Of a stretch of 64,000 nt of DNA, positions 9,401 to 20,545 are shown piece by piece. The notes beneath the pieces were generated by a model. That model was not told where the DNA came from, did no database searches, and saw only the letters and a program-made list of their open reading frames with translations. Position numbers and translations under genes: made by a program. The stretch spans positions 368,160-432,159 of the forward strand of contig NZ_FNBE01000003.1 of the NCBI RefSeq assembly GCF_900102195.1. Direction: 5' to 3'. Numbering within the stretch: the first letter of the stretch is position 1; every line of letters begins with the position of its first letter. The stretch comes from Pseudonocardia oroxyli (GTDB lineage Bacteria; Actinomycetota; Actinomycetes; Mycobacteriales; Pseudonocardiaceae).

Positions 9401-9466
9401 GAGCTGTCCACGAGCGAGCTGAGGACCGTGTTCGCCCTGGGCGCGGAGGCGGTGGGAGATGAGTGA
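6413..9466 (+). CDS. SNF2-family DEAD/DEAH-box helicase with N-terminal SNF2-associated domain
   Basis: A 1017-residue protein starting with GTG at 6413. The first half is the bacterial SNF2 N-terminal/associated region (about 1-520), including a stretch beginning GRAALVFPGLTPALRSA. The motor follows: Walker A ADDMGLGKTIQL (Lys about residue 574), the DEAQ box VLDEAQAIKN, motif III ALTGTPMENRLAELWSVMDF, then helicase C with KVLLFSQFTEF, LSLKAGGTGLTLTAANHVIH and DQATDRAFRIGQ. SNF2 proteins are double-stranded-DNA translocases; bacterial ones are tied to DNA repair or transcription recycling. It overlaps by 8 bases a gene for a SWIM-domain protein, a common partner, so the two probably act together on nucleic acid. 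Confidence 0.93.
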   Translation: MLVVHAFWSPGRGAVLWAEDGQRPATTARRSLRSARPHPFAAPASQLAGIHPGKQTSVNLLLPSRSGGPVDSPELVRAKPSGRRSAELTLMPWSVPGVVVDPAELDDPAEDVRYGRSVAHLRALREFADDLVTRGRVLPTLRPGPEARWRPVVQGLDAVARRSLVEALPPVGRAEQRRAGDVAGHAPDLLVDDALAVFVDAAVRERLGRASEIVSLVPPRTGRAPKSMPATEAWLAALGAADSRFEAPERELATLAAALEPWDAVTTEETGPARATFRLAEIDTLHDPADPGDDPLDQTGDGTRWVLEFQLQSTEDPSLIVPAEDVWAGRADPLITSAQELLLAELGRAALVFPGLTPALRSARPEELDLDIEETHRFLTEDAARLLAAGFGVQLPAGWNGRKPLGLKLSVSSPGAPGVVTRGGLGREELARFRWTMAAGDEELDEEEIAALVAAKAKLVRIRGQWVSVDQQALARGLEFLRTQSTRRAHTVAETLGIAQGRLDTPLPVTAVTAEGWVGDLLRGTADRTLEPLDPPASFRATLRPYQKRGLSWLSFLASLGLGACLADDMGLGKTIQLLALEARERAGERRGPTLILCPMSLVGTWQREAARFAPDLRVHAHHGAGRAKGERLAEVLADTDIVVTTYGTAARDVEDLESHAWHRLVLDEAQAIKNAHAAPSKAARRIVAGHRIALTGTPMENRLAELWSVMDFLNPGMLGTPEAFRRRFAVPIERHGSPEAAETLRAMTRPYLLRRLKTDPTVIDDLPEKIEIRQEYRLTREQASLYRTIVDDMMEKIEDSQGIQRRGNVLAAMTKLKQVCNHPAHLLHDGSPLGRRSGKVARLEELLGEILAEGDKVLLFSQFTEFAAMLVPHLSARFDQEILHMHGGTPKKQRDAMVERFQSADGPSVFLLSLKAGGTGLTLTAANHVIHVDRWWNPAVEDQATDRAFRIGQQRNVQVRKFVCPGTVEERVDALIESKKALSDMVISDGEGWLTELSTSELRTVFALGAEAVGDE

Positions 9467-10271
9467 CCAGCCCTTCTGGGCCGAGGAGGACCACCCGAAG
9501 CGCCGGATCGCCGTCGAGAACGGGGTCCGGGCGGACGGGGTGGCCCGCACCTGGTGGTCGAGGCGCTTCGTCGCCGTGCTGGAGGAGATCGGCGTCGGCG
9601 GTCGGATGGCGCGCGGCAAGACCTACGCCCGGGCGGGCCAGATCGTGTCCTGCGAGGTCGACGCCGGGTCCGTCGTCGCGCTCGTGCAGGGCACCCGGCC
9701 CACGCCGTACAAGGTGCGGATCGGGGTCCCGGCCTGGGGCAAGGCGGAGTGGGGCCGCGCGGAGCAGGCCCTGGCGGAGGACGCCTGGTACGCCGCCGCG
9801 CTGCTGGCGGGCGGGATGCCGCCGGAGATCGAGGAGGTGTTCGCCGGCGTCGGGCTGAGCCTGTTCCCCGCCACGCAGCGGGACCTCACGATGGACTGCA
9901 CCTGCCCGGACGCGACGGTGCCGTGCAAGCACCTGGCCGCGGTGTTCTACCTGCTCGCGGAGCGGTTCGACGCGGACCCCTTCGAGGTGCTGGCCCTGCG
10001 CGGCCGCGACCGCGAGACCCTGCTGGCCAACCTGCGGCGCCGCCGCGGGTCGAGCTCGGCACCCGAACCCGTCGTCGAGCAGCAGGCGGCGTCACTCGGT
10101 GAGCTGCTGCACGCGTTCTTCGAGTCCCCCGAGATCGATCTCGGCAGGCTCGTCCCAGCGAGCCCGGAGCCCGGCGCCCTCCTGGACCAGGTCCCCGACC
10201 TGGTGATCACGGTGCGGAGACGCCAGGTACGTGCCCTGCTCCGCCCCGCGTACCGACAGTTCCCGCTCTGA
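9459..10271 (+). CDS. SWIM zinc-finger protein paired with the SNF2 helicase
   Basis: A 270-residue protein. The core is a SWIM zinc finger, Cys-x-Cys-xn-Cys-x-His, seen as MDCTCPDATVPCKHLAAVFY (about residues 145-165), a fold that binds DNA or protein. The N-terminal part (RRIAVENGVRADGVARTWWS, KTYARAGQIVSCEVDAGSV) is the usual flank of this family. The tail is Arg- then acidic-rich with no known domain. Its ATG lies inside the last codons of the helicase gene, so expression is coupled. In many Actinobacteria such a SWIM protein sits directly after an SNF2 gene; the joint function has not been established. Confidence 0.9.
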   Translation: MSDQPFWAEEDHPKRRIAVENGVRADGVARTWWSRRFVAVLEEIGVGGRMARGKTYARAGQIVSCEVDAGSVVALVQGTRPTPYKVRIGVPAWGKAEWGRAEQALAEDAWYAAALLAGGMPPEIEEVFAGVGLSLFPATQRDLTMDCTCPDATVPCKHLAAVFYLLAERFDADPFEVLALRGRDRETLLANLRRRRGSSSAPEPVVEQQAASLGELLHAFFESPEIDLGRLVPASPEPGALLDQVPDLVITVRRRQVRALLRPAYRQFPL

Positions 10272-10280
10272 CCCACGGCG

Positions 10281-10336
10281 TCATGGAGCCACAACTGTCG
10301 TTGTCGGGCCCCGAAACGACAGTTGTGGCTCCATGA
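10281..10336. terminator. Bidirectional terminator hairpin
   Basis: A perfect 22-base inverted repeat (10281-10302 with 10315-10336, 12-base loop), lying between the ends of the convergent SWIM gene and ABC permease gene. The loop is itself GC-rich. Best read as a shared terminator. Confidence 0.8.
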
Positions 10337-10339
10337 TGC

Positions 10340-11242
10340 TCAGCCTGCGCTGACGCCCGCGTTCGGGCCCCACCGGCTCAGGACCCAGGCCTCGAAGACC
10401 GTCGCCACCTCGTACAGCACGATGCTCGCGACGACCGAGAGCGTCACGATCGTCCAGACGCCGCCGTAGTTGCCCGCCCCGCGGTAGCCGGACAGCACGC
10501 CGCCCATCCCGCTGAACCCGACGAGCCACTCCGCCAGCATCGCGCCGACGAACGCGCCCGGCACGGAGATCCGCATCGACGCGAGGAACTCGGGCAGGGC
10601 GGAGGGGATGCGCACCTTGACGAGCGCGGTCAGTGCCGACCCGCCGTTCACCGCGATCAGGTCCAGGGACTGGGGCGAGGCCGAGTTGAGGCCCACGACC
10701 ACGTTCACCAGAACCGGGAAGAGCACGACGATCGCCGCGATCACCGCGATGCCCAGCTTCCCCTGCCCGAAGATCAGCAGGAGCAGGGGCGCCATCGCGA
10801 CGAGCGGCACCGAGCGCAGCAGCATCGCGATCGGCATGAACGCGAACTCCACCGGCTTCCAGAGCACGAACGCGATGGCCACCAGGGTGGCGAGGACCAT
10901 GCCGGAGGCGAACCCGATCAGGGCGTTGAGCAGGGTGTTCCCCAAGGCGCCGAACGACTCCGCCCGGGCCTGCTCGGCGCTCATCGACGCCGGCCGGATC
11001 CCGCGCGGCGGTTCGGCGGAGAACAGGTACTGGAACACGTTGATCGGCGACTTGCCCACGAACGCGGACACGTCGAACACCGTGAGGAGCAGCTGCCACA
11101 GCAGGCCGAGCACGATCAGCGCGACGACGATCGTGAGGACCGCGCGCCCCGCCTTCTGCGCGATGGCCCGCGAGGCGGTCCCCCCGCTCACCGTCGCCGA
11201 CGCCTGGCCGGTCGTCGGGGCGTTCTCCACGACCGCGCTCAT
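10340..11242 (-). CDS. ABC transporter permease, SsuC/ThiX type (second permease)
   Basis: A 300-residue inner-membrane protein, ATG at 11242 overlapping the stop of the first permease by one base (TGATG). It has about six hydrophobic segments, starting with LTIVVALIVLGLLWQLLL, and the BPD_transp_1 coupling loop around SLDLIAVNGGSALTALVKVR-IPSALPEF, the EAA-like contact to the ATPase. An Ala/Thr-rich cytoplasmic head of about 30 residues precedes the first segment. Two different permeases with one ATPase and one binding protein suggest a heterodimeric channel. It is the last gene of the four-gene operon 14097-10340. Confidence 0.9.
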   Translation of the reverse strand: MSAVVENAPTTGQASATVSGGTASRAIAQKAGRAVLTIVVALIVLGLLWQLLLTVFDVSAFVGKSPINVFQYLFSAEPPRGIRPASMSAEQARAESFGALGNTLLNALIGFASGMVLATLVAIAFVLWKPVEFAFMPIAMLLRSVPLVAMAPLLLLIFGQGKLGIAVIAAIVVLFPVLVNVVVGLNSASPQSLDLIAVNGGSALTALVKVRIPSALPEFLASMRISVPGAFVGAMLAEWLVGFSGMGGVLSGYRGAGNYGGVWTIVTLSVVASIVLYEVATVFEAWVLSRWGPNAGVSAG

Positions 11243-12081
11243 CACTTGCCTCCCGCAGGCACGTCGCCTGTCGACGTCCAGGGCGTGACCAGCCGCGCGA
11301 TCAGCCCGACGAGCACGAACCCGACGCCGGAGATGATCCCGCTGACCAGGGCGAGGTACCACAGCTGCGGCGCGTCCGACTGGGTCTGGGCGGCGATGAT
11401 CGCCCGCCCCAGGGTGGAGTCGCCGCCGCTGCCGAGGTACTCGGCGAGGATCGCGCCCAGGAACGCGGCCGGAGCCGCGATCTTCAGGGCGGCGAACAGC
11501 GCGGGCAGCGCGGAGATCAGCTGCACCTTGCGCAGCGACGTCCACGTGCCGCCGCCGTAGGCCTTGATCAGGTCGATGCTGGCGCGCGGCGCCGCCCGCA
11601 GCCCGAGCAGCGCCCCGACCGCCGTGGTGAAGAAGCAGCTCAACGCCGCCAGGACGACCGACGCACCGGACGGCCAGTCCCGTCCGGCGACGATCACGAT
11701 CACCGGCCCGATCGCCACCAGCGGGATGCAGTAGGTGACCACCGCGATCTGGTTCGCGAGCGGCTCCAGTGCGGGCACGAGCAGCACGAGGATCGCCAGC
11801 ACGATCGCGCCGAGGTTGCCCCACAGGTACCCCAGGGCCGCGGAGCCCACGGTGCCCGACGCGTTGTTCAGCGTGGCCGACCACTGTGCGCCGTCGAAGA
11901 ACTTCGCGACAACGCTCGGCGGCGTCGGGATGGCCCCGCTGCCCTGGTAGAGGGTCAGCGACGCGACCCACCACGCGACGACGATGACGACCACCCCGAG
12001 CACCCCACCGACCCAGGGCGGCACGCCGCGCAGCCCGGCGAACCGCCGCACCTCCGCGGCGGGCGCCGCGGCGATGGCCAT
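11242..12081 (-). CDS. ABC transporter permease, SsuC/ThiX type (first permease)
   Basis: A 279-residue membrane protein beginning at the ATG at 12081, one base inside the ATPase gene's stop (TGATG). About six transmembrane segments can be drawn, the first at VGGVLGVVVIVVAWWVAS. The ATPase-coupling loop reads IDLIKAYGGGTWTSLRKVQL-ISALPALF and is clearly related to, but different from, that of the second permease, as expected for paralogues forming a heterodimer. It acts with the ATPase and the lipoprotein of the same operon in import of a small organic compound. Confidence 0.9.
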   Translation of the reverse strand: MAIAAAPAAEVRRFAGLRGVPPWVGGVLGVVVIVVAWWVASLTLYQGSGAIPTPPSVVAKFFDGAQWSATLNNASGTVGSAALGYLWGNLGAIVLAILVLLVPALEPLANQIAVVTYCIPLVAIGPVIVIVAGRDWPSGASVVLAALSCFFTTAVGALLGLRAAPRASIDLIKAYGGGTWTSLRKVQLISALPALFAALKIAAPAAFLGAILAEYLGSGGDSTLGRAIIAAQTQSDAPQLWYLALVSGIISGVGFVLVGLIARLVTPWTSTGDVPAGGK

Positions 12082-12929
12082 CAGTGCTCCCCGCCGGCAC
12101 CGCGGCCGAACAGGATCTCCGACAGCCGGTCCACGTAGGCGTGGAACTCCGGGGTCCGCTGCAGCTCGGGCAGCCGCGGCCGCGGCAGGTCGATCTCCAC
12201 CACCTCCGCGATCCGCCCCGGACGGGGCGACATCACGGCCACCACGTCGGACAGGAAGACCGCCTCGCTGATGCCGTGGGTGACCATCAGCGTGGTCGCC
12301 GGGCGCTCGGTCCAGATCCGCAGCAGCTCGACGTTCAGCCGCTGGCGGGTCATGTCGTCCAGCGCACCGAACGGCTCGTCCAGCAGCATCACGGTGGGCT
12401 GCACTGCGAGGCAGCGCGCGATCGCCACGCGCTGCCGCATCCCGCCCGAGAGCTGGGAGGGCTTGGCCTTCTCGAAGCCCTTCAGCCCCACCAGCTCGAT
12501 GAGGTCGTCCACCAGCCCCGGCTCCGGCGTGATCCCGGCGACCTCCAGGGGCAGCCGGATGTTGCTCGTGACCGACCGCCACGGCAGCAGCGCCGCCTCC
12601 TGGAAGGCGATGCCGAGCTCGTGGTCGCGCTGGATCTCCCGGGTGGACCGGCCGTTGATCAGCGCCGTGCCCTCCGTCGGGGTCTCGAGCCCCGCGAGGA
12701 TCCGCAGGATCGTCGACTTGCCGCACCCGGACGGACCGAGCAGCGAGAGGAACGAGTTCTGCGTGGTCCCGAGGTCCGTGGCGGCCAGCGCCTGCACGGA
12801 CCGCCTGCCCATGGTGAAGACCTTCTGCAGGCCCTGGATGTTGATCCCCGTGGCGACCCCGGGGGCCGCCGCCGGATCGGTGGTCGAGTACTTCCCCGCC
12901 GCCGCTGCCTGCTCGGTCGTCTCCGTCAC
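12081..12929 (-). CDS. ABC transporter ATP-binding protein, nitrate/sulfonate/taurine type
   Basis: A 282-residue ATPase. Walker [20 protein letters not shown]-loop [15 protein letters not shown], signature [19 protein letters not shown], Walker [13 protein letters not shown] and the switch His in [11 protein letters not shown] are all intact. The FGALD wording is characteristic of the NitT/TauT (SsuB/TauB/ThiZ) group. It powers the two downstream permeases. It lies 43 bases after the binding-protein gene and is coupled to the next gene by a one-base overlap. Confidence 0.93.
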   Translation of the reverse strand: MTETTEQAAAAGKYSTTDPAAAPGVATGINIQGLQKVFTMGRRSVQALAATDLGTTQNSFLSLLGPSGCGKSTILRILAGLETPTEGTALINGRSTREIQRDHELGIAFQEAALLPWRSVTSNIRLPLEVAGITPEPGLVDDLIELVGLKGFEKAKPSQLSGGMRQRVAIARCLAVQPTVMLLDEPFGALDDMTRQRLNVELLRIWTERPATTLMVTHGISEAVFLSDVVAVMSPRPGRIAEVVEIDLPRPRLPELQRTPEFHAYVDRLSEILFGRGAGGEH

Positions 12930-12972
12930 GCGGTGTCCTCCCTCGCGTCCGCTCGCTGTCCCGGGTACCGCG

Positions 12973-14097
12973 TCAGGCCTTGATGAGGCTCGGGTCCGCC
13001 GAGTAGACCTCGTCCAGCAGCGAGAGGTCGAACAGGTCGGCCGCGGTGATCGAGATGCCGATGTCGCCCAGGGCCTTGATGATCTCGCCCTGCAGGGCGT
13101 CGGTGAGGGTGAACAGCCCGTTCGCCTTCGTGTCCGCGCTGACCACGAGATCGTTCTGCGCCGTCATCTGCTCGGTCTGGCCCGGGACGTCCAGCCCCAG
13201 GTCCTTGCCGTAGACCTCGGCGGCGAGCCGCGCGGACTCGGCCGGGTTCGCCACCGCGTCGTTCCAGCCCTGGATCTCGGCCTTCAGGAACGCCTTCAGC
13301 TTGTCCCGGTCGTTGTCGATGGTCTCCTGCAGCACGGTGAACGTCTCCGCGGTCAGCGGGAGCCCGTTGTCCGCGAAGGGCAGCACGACCGGGGTGAACC
13401 CGTCCGCCTTGACGATGAACGGCTCGTTGGTCGTGTAGGCCATGAACCCGTCGACCGACTTCTCCGTCAGCGGGGTCGGCTCGTACTGCACGACGACCTG
13501 CTCGACCTGGGACGGGTCGATCCCGTTGGCCTTGAGCAGGCCGGCGAAGATCTGCTGGTTGGTGCCCGCCTGGATGCCCAGGCGCTTGCCGATCAGGTCC
13601 TGCACCGTGCGGATCGGCTTGCCCTCCTCGATGGAGAGGATGCAGAAGGGGTTCTTCTGGAACGTGCTGCCGATGATCTTCAGCGGGGCGCCCTGCTCGG
13701 TGATGAAGCGGGCGGTGGCGTCCGGCGCCGAGAGGCCGACGTCCACGTTCTTGGCCAGGACCAGCGCGTCCGCGCTGTCCACGGGGCCCGTCACGAGGTC
13801 GACCTTCTCGAAGCCCGCCTGGGTGTAGTAGCCCTTCGAGTCGGCCATGTACTCGCCCGCGAACTCGATGTTCTTGATCCAGGACAGCTGGAGGGCGAGG
13901 GTGCCGTAGGCGCCGGGTGCGGCCGAGGCGGCGCCCGAGGCGGACGAGCCGCCGCTGGAGCTGCCACCGCCGCAGGCGGCGAGGGCGACCCCCGCGGCAC
14001 CGACGCCCAGGCCGAGGCCTGCCAGGCGGAAGAAGCCCCGCCGGTCGTGGATCGGGCCCGAGGGGCGCTGGTTCGGCGGCGGGACGAGCAGCGTCAT
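12973..14097 (-). CDS. NMT1/THI5-like ABC substrate-binding lipoprotein
   Basis: A 374-residue secreted protein. The N terminus has a twin-arginine-like [19 protein letters not shown] followed by a lipobox ending LAAC, then a Gly/Ser-rich linker, so it is probably a Tat-exported lipoprotein. The mature part starts with [19 protein letters not shown], wording found in binding proteins for hydroxymethylpyrimidine (ThiY) and riboflavin (RibY). Actual ligand is unproven; taurine or sulfonate remains possible. No TPP or FMN riboswitch is seen in the 229 bases upstream, but CGGCATCA at 14198 and TGATGCCG at 14232 form an inverted pair that could be an operator. First gene of the import operon. Confidence 0.88.
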   Translation of the reverse strand: MTLLVPPPNQRPSGPIHDRRGFFRLAGLGLGVGAAGVALAACGGGSSSGGSSASGAASAAPGAYGTLALQLSWIKNIEFAGEYMADSKGYYTQAGFEKVDLVTGPVDSADALVLAKNVDVGLSAPDATARFITEQGAPLKIIGSTFQKNPFCILSIEEGKPIRTVQDLIGKRLGIQAGTNQQIFAGLLKANGIDPSQVEQVVVQYEPTPLTEKSVDGFMAYTTNEPFIVKADGFTPVVLPFADNGLPLTAETFTVLQETIDNDRDKLKAFLKAEIQGWNDAVANPAESARLAAEVYGKDLGLDVPGQTEQMTAQNDLVVSADTKANGLFTLTDALQGEIIKALGDIGISITAADLFDLSLLDEVYSADPSLIKA

Positions 14098-14326
14098 GTG
14101 TGCGTTCTCCTACGACGTACGGGTGGCGTCCGGTGCCGGACGGTCAGGCTCGGCATGATGTCCCCCGACGCGCCGACCCGCAGAATCTAGGAAAAGGCGG
14201 CATCAGTGCGGTTTCAGGAATGTTACGCCGGTGATGCCGAACGGTCGCGCTTCCGCATACCCCCGGCCGATGCTCACACAGCGCCAGCCGACGGGAACGG
14301 TGAGTGAGACCGCCCGGCGGCCCGGG

Positions 14327-17242
<2,916 letters not shown>

Positions 17243-17478
17243 TTCGGGGGCCTCCTCGGAGAACGGACGGATGCACTGTCGATGCTAAGCGGGGGCACCG
17301 ACAGAAACCGTCGGGAACGGTGTCTCGACAGACGGCGTCGGCGGATGGGCCACCCCGCGCGCCGGATGCCCCGCGCCGAGGGTCGGAAACCCCGACATGC
17401 GAGTCCTTCAACGCACCGGGACCCCTCCGTCTTCCACTCTCGCACGCATGTTCGACCGCGAGGTCCCCGGGGTCCGGA

Positions 17479-17683
17479 TAGGGTGTGTCTCCCACTCCGG
17501 CGCCGCCGGGCCCGGTGATCCACGTCGCCGCCGGCAAGGCAGCCGGACCGCCCTCATACCGGGCGTATTCGGGCGGTCCGGCGCCGGGGGATGGTCGGAG
17601 CGCAGCGACGGGGCGGGTGAGCACGCCGCCGGCGGCGACGTGGGCGCCGGGAGCGGTGGCGGTGGAGTGGGGGACACGCCCTA
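17479..17683. repeat. Inverted-repeat-bounded intergenic element, copy A (205 bp)
   Basis: Bounded by TAGGGTGTGTCTCCCACTCC (17479-17498) and its near-complement at 17664-17683 (2 mismatches in 20). Inside is a GC-rich core beginning GGCGCCGCCGGGCCCGGTGA at about 17499, then GGCAAGGCAGCCGG, then a hairpin made of CCGGACCGCCC, ATAC-CGGGC-GTAT and GGGCGGTCCGG (about 17544-17582). The core recurs at 49.3-49.5 kb in reverse orientation and in diverged form at 20.5-20.7 kb. It encodes no protein. Together with the uvrA promoter it fills the 450-base gap 17243-17693; the first 230 bases of that gap show nothing else. Confidence 0.8.
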
Positions 17684-17693
17684 AGGTGCCCGC

Positions 17694-18368
17694 GTGGACG
17701 TCCTCGACGAGTACAGCGGGCACACCGACCCCGGCGGCCCGGCCCTGCGCCGCGCGCTCGGCCCGCTCACGGTGAACAAGGTGTCGGTCGGGCCGATGGA
17801 CAACAACGCCTACCTGCTGGTCTGCACGGCCACCCGCGAGGCGCTGCTCATCGACGCGGCCAACGAGCCGGAGCGGATCGCGGACCTGGTCGGCTCGGCG
17901 GACGACCGCCCCGAGCTGCGGCACCTGGTCACCACGCACCGGCACAAGGACCACTGGGAGGCGCTCGGCGCGGTCGCCGGGATGTTCCAGACCCGCCAGA
18001 TCGCCCACCCGGAGGACGCGGGCGAGCTCCCGATCCCGATGGACGAGCTCGTCGGCCAGGGAGACGTCGTCGAGTTCGGCGAGATCCAGCTGGAGGTCAT
18101 CCACCTCCGCGGCCACACACCCGGGTCGATCGCGCTGCTCTACCGCGGCCCCGACCGCCCGCACCTGTTCACCGGAGACTCGCTGTTCCCCGGCGGGCAC
18201 GGCCGCACCCAGACCGTGGAGGACCACGTCCAGCTGATGGACGACCTGGAGTCCCGCGTGTTCGCCGAGCTCCCGGACGACACGTGGTTCTACCCCGGCC
18301 ACGGTGACGACTCGACCCTCGGCGAGCAGCGCCCCCACCTCGCCGAATGGCGCGAGCGCGGCTGGTGA
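17694..18368 (+). CDS. MBL-fold metallo-hydrolase (glyoxalase II-like)
   Basis: A 224-residue protein with GTG start at 17694, eleven bases after the repeat element. It has the metallo-beta-lactamase motif in the form HLVTTHRHKDHWEALG (HxHxDH), a third metal His in LRGHTPGSIALLY, the bridging Asp in HLFTGDSLFPGGHGRT, and the last His in WFYPGHGDDSTLGEQRPH. This matches the Rv1637c-like group next to uvrA in Mycobacterium. Likely a cytoplasmic thioester or lactone hydrolase; the substrate is unknown. Confidence 0.92.
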   Translation: MDVLDEYSGHTDPGGPALRRALGPLTVNKVSVGPMDNNAYLLVCTATREALLIDAANEPERIADLVGSADDRPELRHLVTTHRHKDHWEALGAVAGMFQTRQIAHPEDAGELPIPMDELVGQGDVVEFGEIQLEVIHLRGHTPGSIALLYRGPDRPHLFTGDSLFPGGHGRTQTVEDHVQLMDDLESRVFAELPDDTWFYPGHGDDSTLGEQRPHLAEWRERGW

Positions 18369-18378
18369 CCCGGGGGTC

Positions 18379-18639
18379 TCAGTCCAGGTCGACGGCCTGG
18401 GCGGGGACGACCGGCTCGAGGTCCGTGGGCGGGGTCCAGCCCTCGCCCACGGCGGCCTGCTCCGCGACGCGGCGGCGCTGCCGCTCGCTGGGCCGCTCCG
18501 GGCCCCCGGAGGGCGCGACGGCGGCGTTCACGGTGGGCAGGGCGCGCAGGCGCGGGGACAGCGCCGCCCCGCGGGTCGGACGCGGCACCGGGTGGCGCGT
18601 CGACCGCGTGGCGGGCAGCAGCACACCCCCTGGTCTCAT
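18379..18639 (-). CDS. Small conserved-type hypothetical protein
   Basis: An 86-residue, Arg/Pro-rich protein from an ATG at 18639. No domain is recognised. The C terminus (SERQRRRVAEQAAVGEGWTP, then an acidic end) has a normal, non-shadow composition, and the gene sits 17 bases downstream of the single-pass membrane protein gene, so both may be one transcript. No good ribosome-binding site is visible, which lowers confidence. It faces the MBL gene tail to tail with a gap of 10 bases. Confidence 0.45.
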   Translation of the reverse strand: MRPGGVLLPATRSTRHPVPRPTRGAALSPRLRALPTVNAAVAPSGGPERPSERQRRRVAEQAAVGEGWTPPTDLEPVVPAQAVDLD

Positions 18640-18656
18640 GACGTCGAGGGTACGGC

Positions 18657-19010
18657 TCAGCCGCCGAACAGGCGAGGAAGTTCCGTGCTCAGCCGCAGGT
18701 AGGAGACCACGCCCCAGGCCACGAGCAGGATGAACAGCAGGCTCGCGACCGAGACCAGGACGTAGGTCACCGCGCGCAGCACCCGCAGTGCGGTGCCGTC
18801 GCCGCCCGGCACGGCCCGCTGTCCGCGCGGCGGGGTGTGCGCGGGGCTCGACCGCGGCGCGGGCGCCCACCCCTGGCGCGCGGCCTGCTCCCCCACCGTG
18901 GCCGGGGAGCCTGCCCGCGGAGAGGGCACGGGAGGCGAGGATGGCTTCGAGACGGCCCGGAACCCGCCGCTGGTGCTCGTCGACGCCCTGTGCGTGCTCA
19001 CCCGTCGCAT
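18657..19010 (-). CDS. Single-pass membrane protein of unknown function
   Basis: A 117-residue protein from the ATG at 19010; an in-frame ATG at 19040 would add ten residues. The first 75 residues are Ser/Pro/Arg-rich and low complexity. One transmembrane helix lies near the C terminus (VTYVLVSVASLLFILLVAWG) with a short tail ending RLFGG. The topology suggests a cytoplasmic disordered head and a membrane anchor. It diverges from the LCP gene across about 300 bases, in which I see no other clear feature. Confidence 0.55.
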   Translation of the reverse strand: MRRVSTHRASTSTSGGFRAVSKPSSPPVPSPRAGSPATVGEQAARQGWAPAPRSSPAHTPPRGQRAVPGGDGTALRVLRAVTYVLVSVASLLFILLVAWGVVSYLRLSTELPRLFGG

Positions 19011-19309
19011 CCCCCTACCCCGATCCGTGCGTGCGGGCATCAGTCTGGTAGGCGCAGCGACCGTTGGTTACTCCGCGGGAGCGTGTTCACCCGAACGAGT
19101 TTGCCCGCGCGTCGGCACGGCCCGAGTGGCGCCGTGCGGCGGCGACCGGCGTCGGCGGTGCGGACGCCGCTGCTGCTCCGGACGGGTGGTCGGCGGGGCG
19201 GCGGGGCGCGAATCGTCGTAAGGTCCGCACACACCAGACTCCTCCGGTCGGGTCGCACCGTCGGGATCAGGAACCGGGATCCACGGTGCACCCGCCCCTG
19301 AGAGGACAG

Positions 19310-20545
19310 ATGGACCGATCCCGCGTCCGCCGCGTCGCGTCGACCCTCGGCCGCTCCGCCGTCGCGCTCCTGGCCGCAGGCGTCCTCGCCGGCACCGGCT
19401 ACGTCTGGTCGCTGACCCGCACGCTGGACGACGATCGCACCACGAGCGACGTCCTCGCCACGCGACCGGCCGACCCCACCCCGCAGCCCCGGCGCAGCTA
19501 CACCGCCCTGCTGGTCGGCATGGACAGCCGCACCGACGCCCACGGCGACCCGCTGCCCCCGGAGCTGCTGGCCCGCATCCACGCGGGCGACGACGCGGGC
19601 GAGCTGCACACCGACACGATCATGCTGGTCCGGGTGCCCGCCGATGCGGGCGCGCCCGTGGTCTCGGTGTCCTTCCCCCGGGACTCGTACGTGGAGCTCG
19701 CGGACGGCAGCGGGCGACACAAGATCAATTCGGCGTACGGGCGTGCCTACCGGGCCGCGGAGGCCCGGCTGCGGGCGCAGGGCGTGGCCGGTGCCGAGCT
19801 AGACCGGGCCGGGCGCGAGGCGGGCCGGGCGGCGCTGGTGGCGACCGTCGAGCAGGTCTCGGGGGTGACCGTCGACCACTACGCCGAGGTGAACCTGGCC
19901 GGGTTCGTCGAGCTGACCGACACCCTCGGTGGGGTGCCGGTGTGCCTGAACGCCCCGGTGGACGACCGGGCCTACTCCGGCGTCGACCTGCCCGCGGGCC
20001 CGCAGACGGTGACCGGGGACAGCGCGCTCGCGTTCGTCCGCCAGCGCCACGGGCTCGACGGCGGGGACCTCGACCGGGTCACCCGCCAGCAGGCCTACCT
20101 CGCCGGGCTGACCCACCAGGTGCTCAGCACCGGCACGCTCACCGACCCGGCGCAGGTCTCCGCCCTGATCGGCGTGATCACCCGCTACGTGGTGCTCGAC
20201 ACCGGGTGGGACCTGCAGCAGCTGGTCGGGCAGCTCGGCACGGTGGCGGGCGGGGACGTCGTGTTCCGCACCATCCCCACCCTGCGTCCGGACCTGCGCA
20301 CGCCCGCGGACGGCGTGGCCGTCGAGGTCGACGACGCGGCCGTGCGCCAGTTCACCCACACCGTCCTGTACTCCGACGCGCGGGCGGGCGAGACCGGCTC
20401 GCCGACCACCCCGGACCCGTCGCGGATCCGCGCGAGCGGACCCACCGAGACCACCGCCCCGGCGCCCACGACGACGGCCCAGCCCGCCGACCCGTGGACG
20501 AACCGGCCGGTGCTCGACGCCGCCGGGGTGCCCTGCGTGAACTAG
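19310..20545 (+). CDS. LytR-CpsA-Psr (LCP) family cell-wall polymer ligase
   Basis: A 411-residue protein starting at the ATG at 19310. An N-terminal membrane anchor (AVALLAAGVLAGTGYVWSL) is followed by an extracytoplasmic LCP domain: ALLVGMDSRTDAHGD, DTIMLVRVP, SVSFPRDSYVEL, KINSAYGRAY, GVTVDHYAEVNLAGF and DSALAFVRQRHGLDGGDLDR. The conserved Arg and Asp residues that bind the polyprenyl phosphate are present. In Actinobacteria LCP proteins attach arabinogalactan or teichoic-acid-like polymers to peptidoglycan. The C-terminal 60 residues are a Thr/Pro-rich linker ending AAGVPCVN. Its TAG stop lies inside the left arm of the 20542-20709 repeat. Confidence 0.92.
   Translation: MDRSRVRRVASTLGRSAVALLAAGVLAGTGYVWSLTRTLDDDRTTSDVLATRPADPTPQPRRSYTALLVGMDSRTDAHGDPLPPELLARIHAGDDAGELHTDTIMLVRVPADAGAPVVSVSFPRDSYVELADGSGRHKINSAYGRAYRAAEARLRAQGVAGAELDRAGREAGRAALVATVEQVSGVTVDHYAEVNLAGFVELTDTLGGVPVCLNAPVDDRAYSGVDLPAGPQTVTGDSALAFVRQRHGLDGGDLDRVTRQQAYLAGLTHQVLSTGTLTDPAQVSALIGVITRYVVLDTGWDLQQLVGQLGTVAGGDVVFRTIPTLRPDLRTPADGVAVEVDDAAVRQFTHTVLYSDARAGETGSPTTPDPSRIRASGPTETTAPAPTTTAQPADPWTNRPVLDAAGVPCVN

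Noticed and set aside
14098..14326. TPP or FMN riboswitch ahead of the ThiY/RibY-like binding protein
   Set aside because: No CTGAGA-type or AGGG-x-GGGCAGG-type conserved blocks on the correct strand.
17243..17478. SOS boxes in front of uvrA and uvrB
   Set aside because: I looked for GAAC-N4-GTTC patterns in both upstream regions and found none; the only good match in the window is at 60652.
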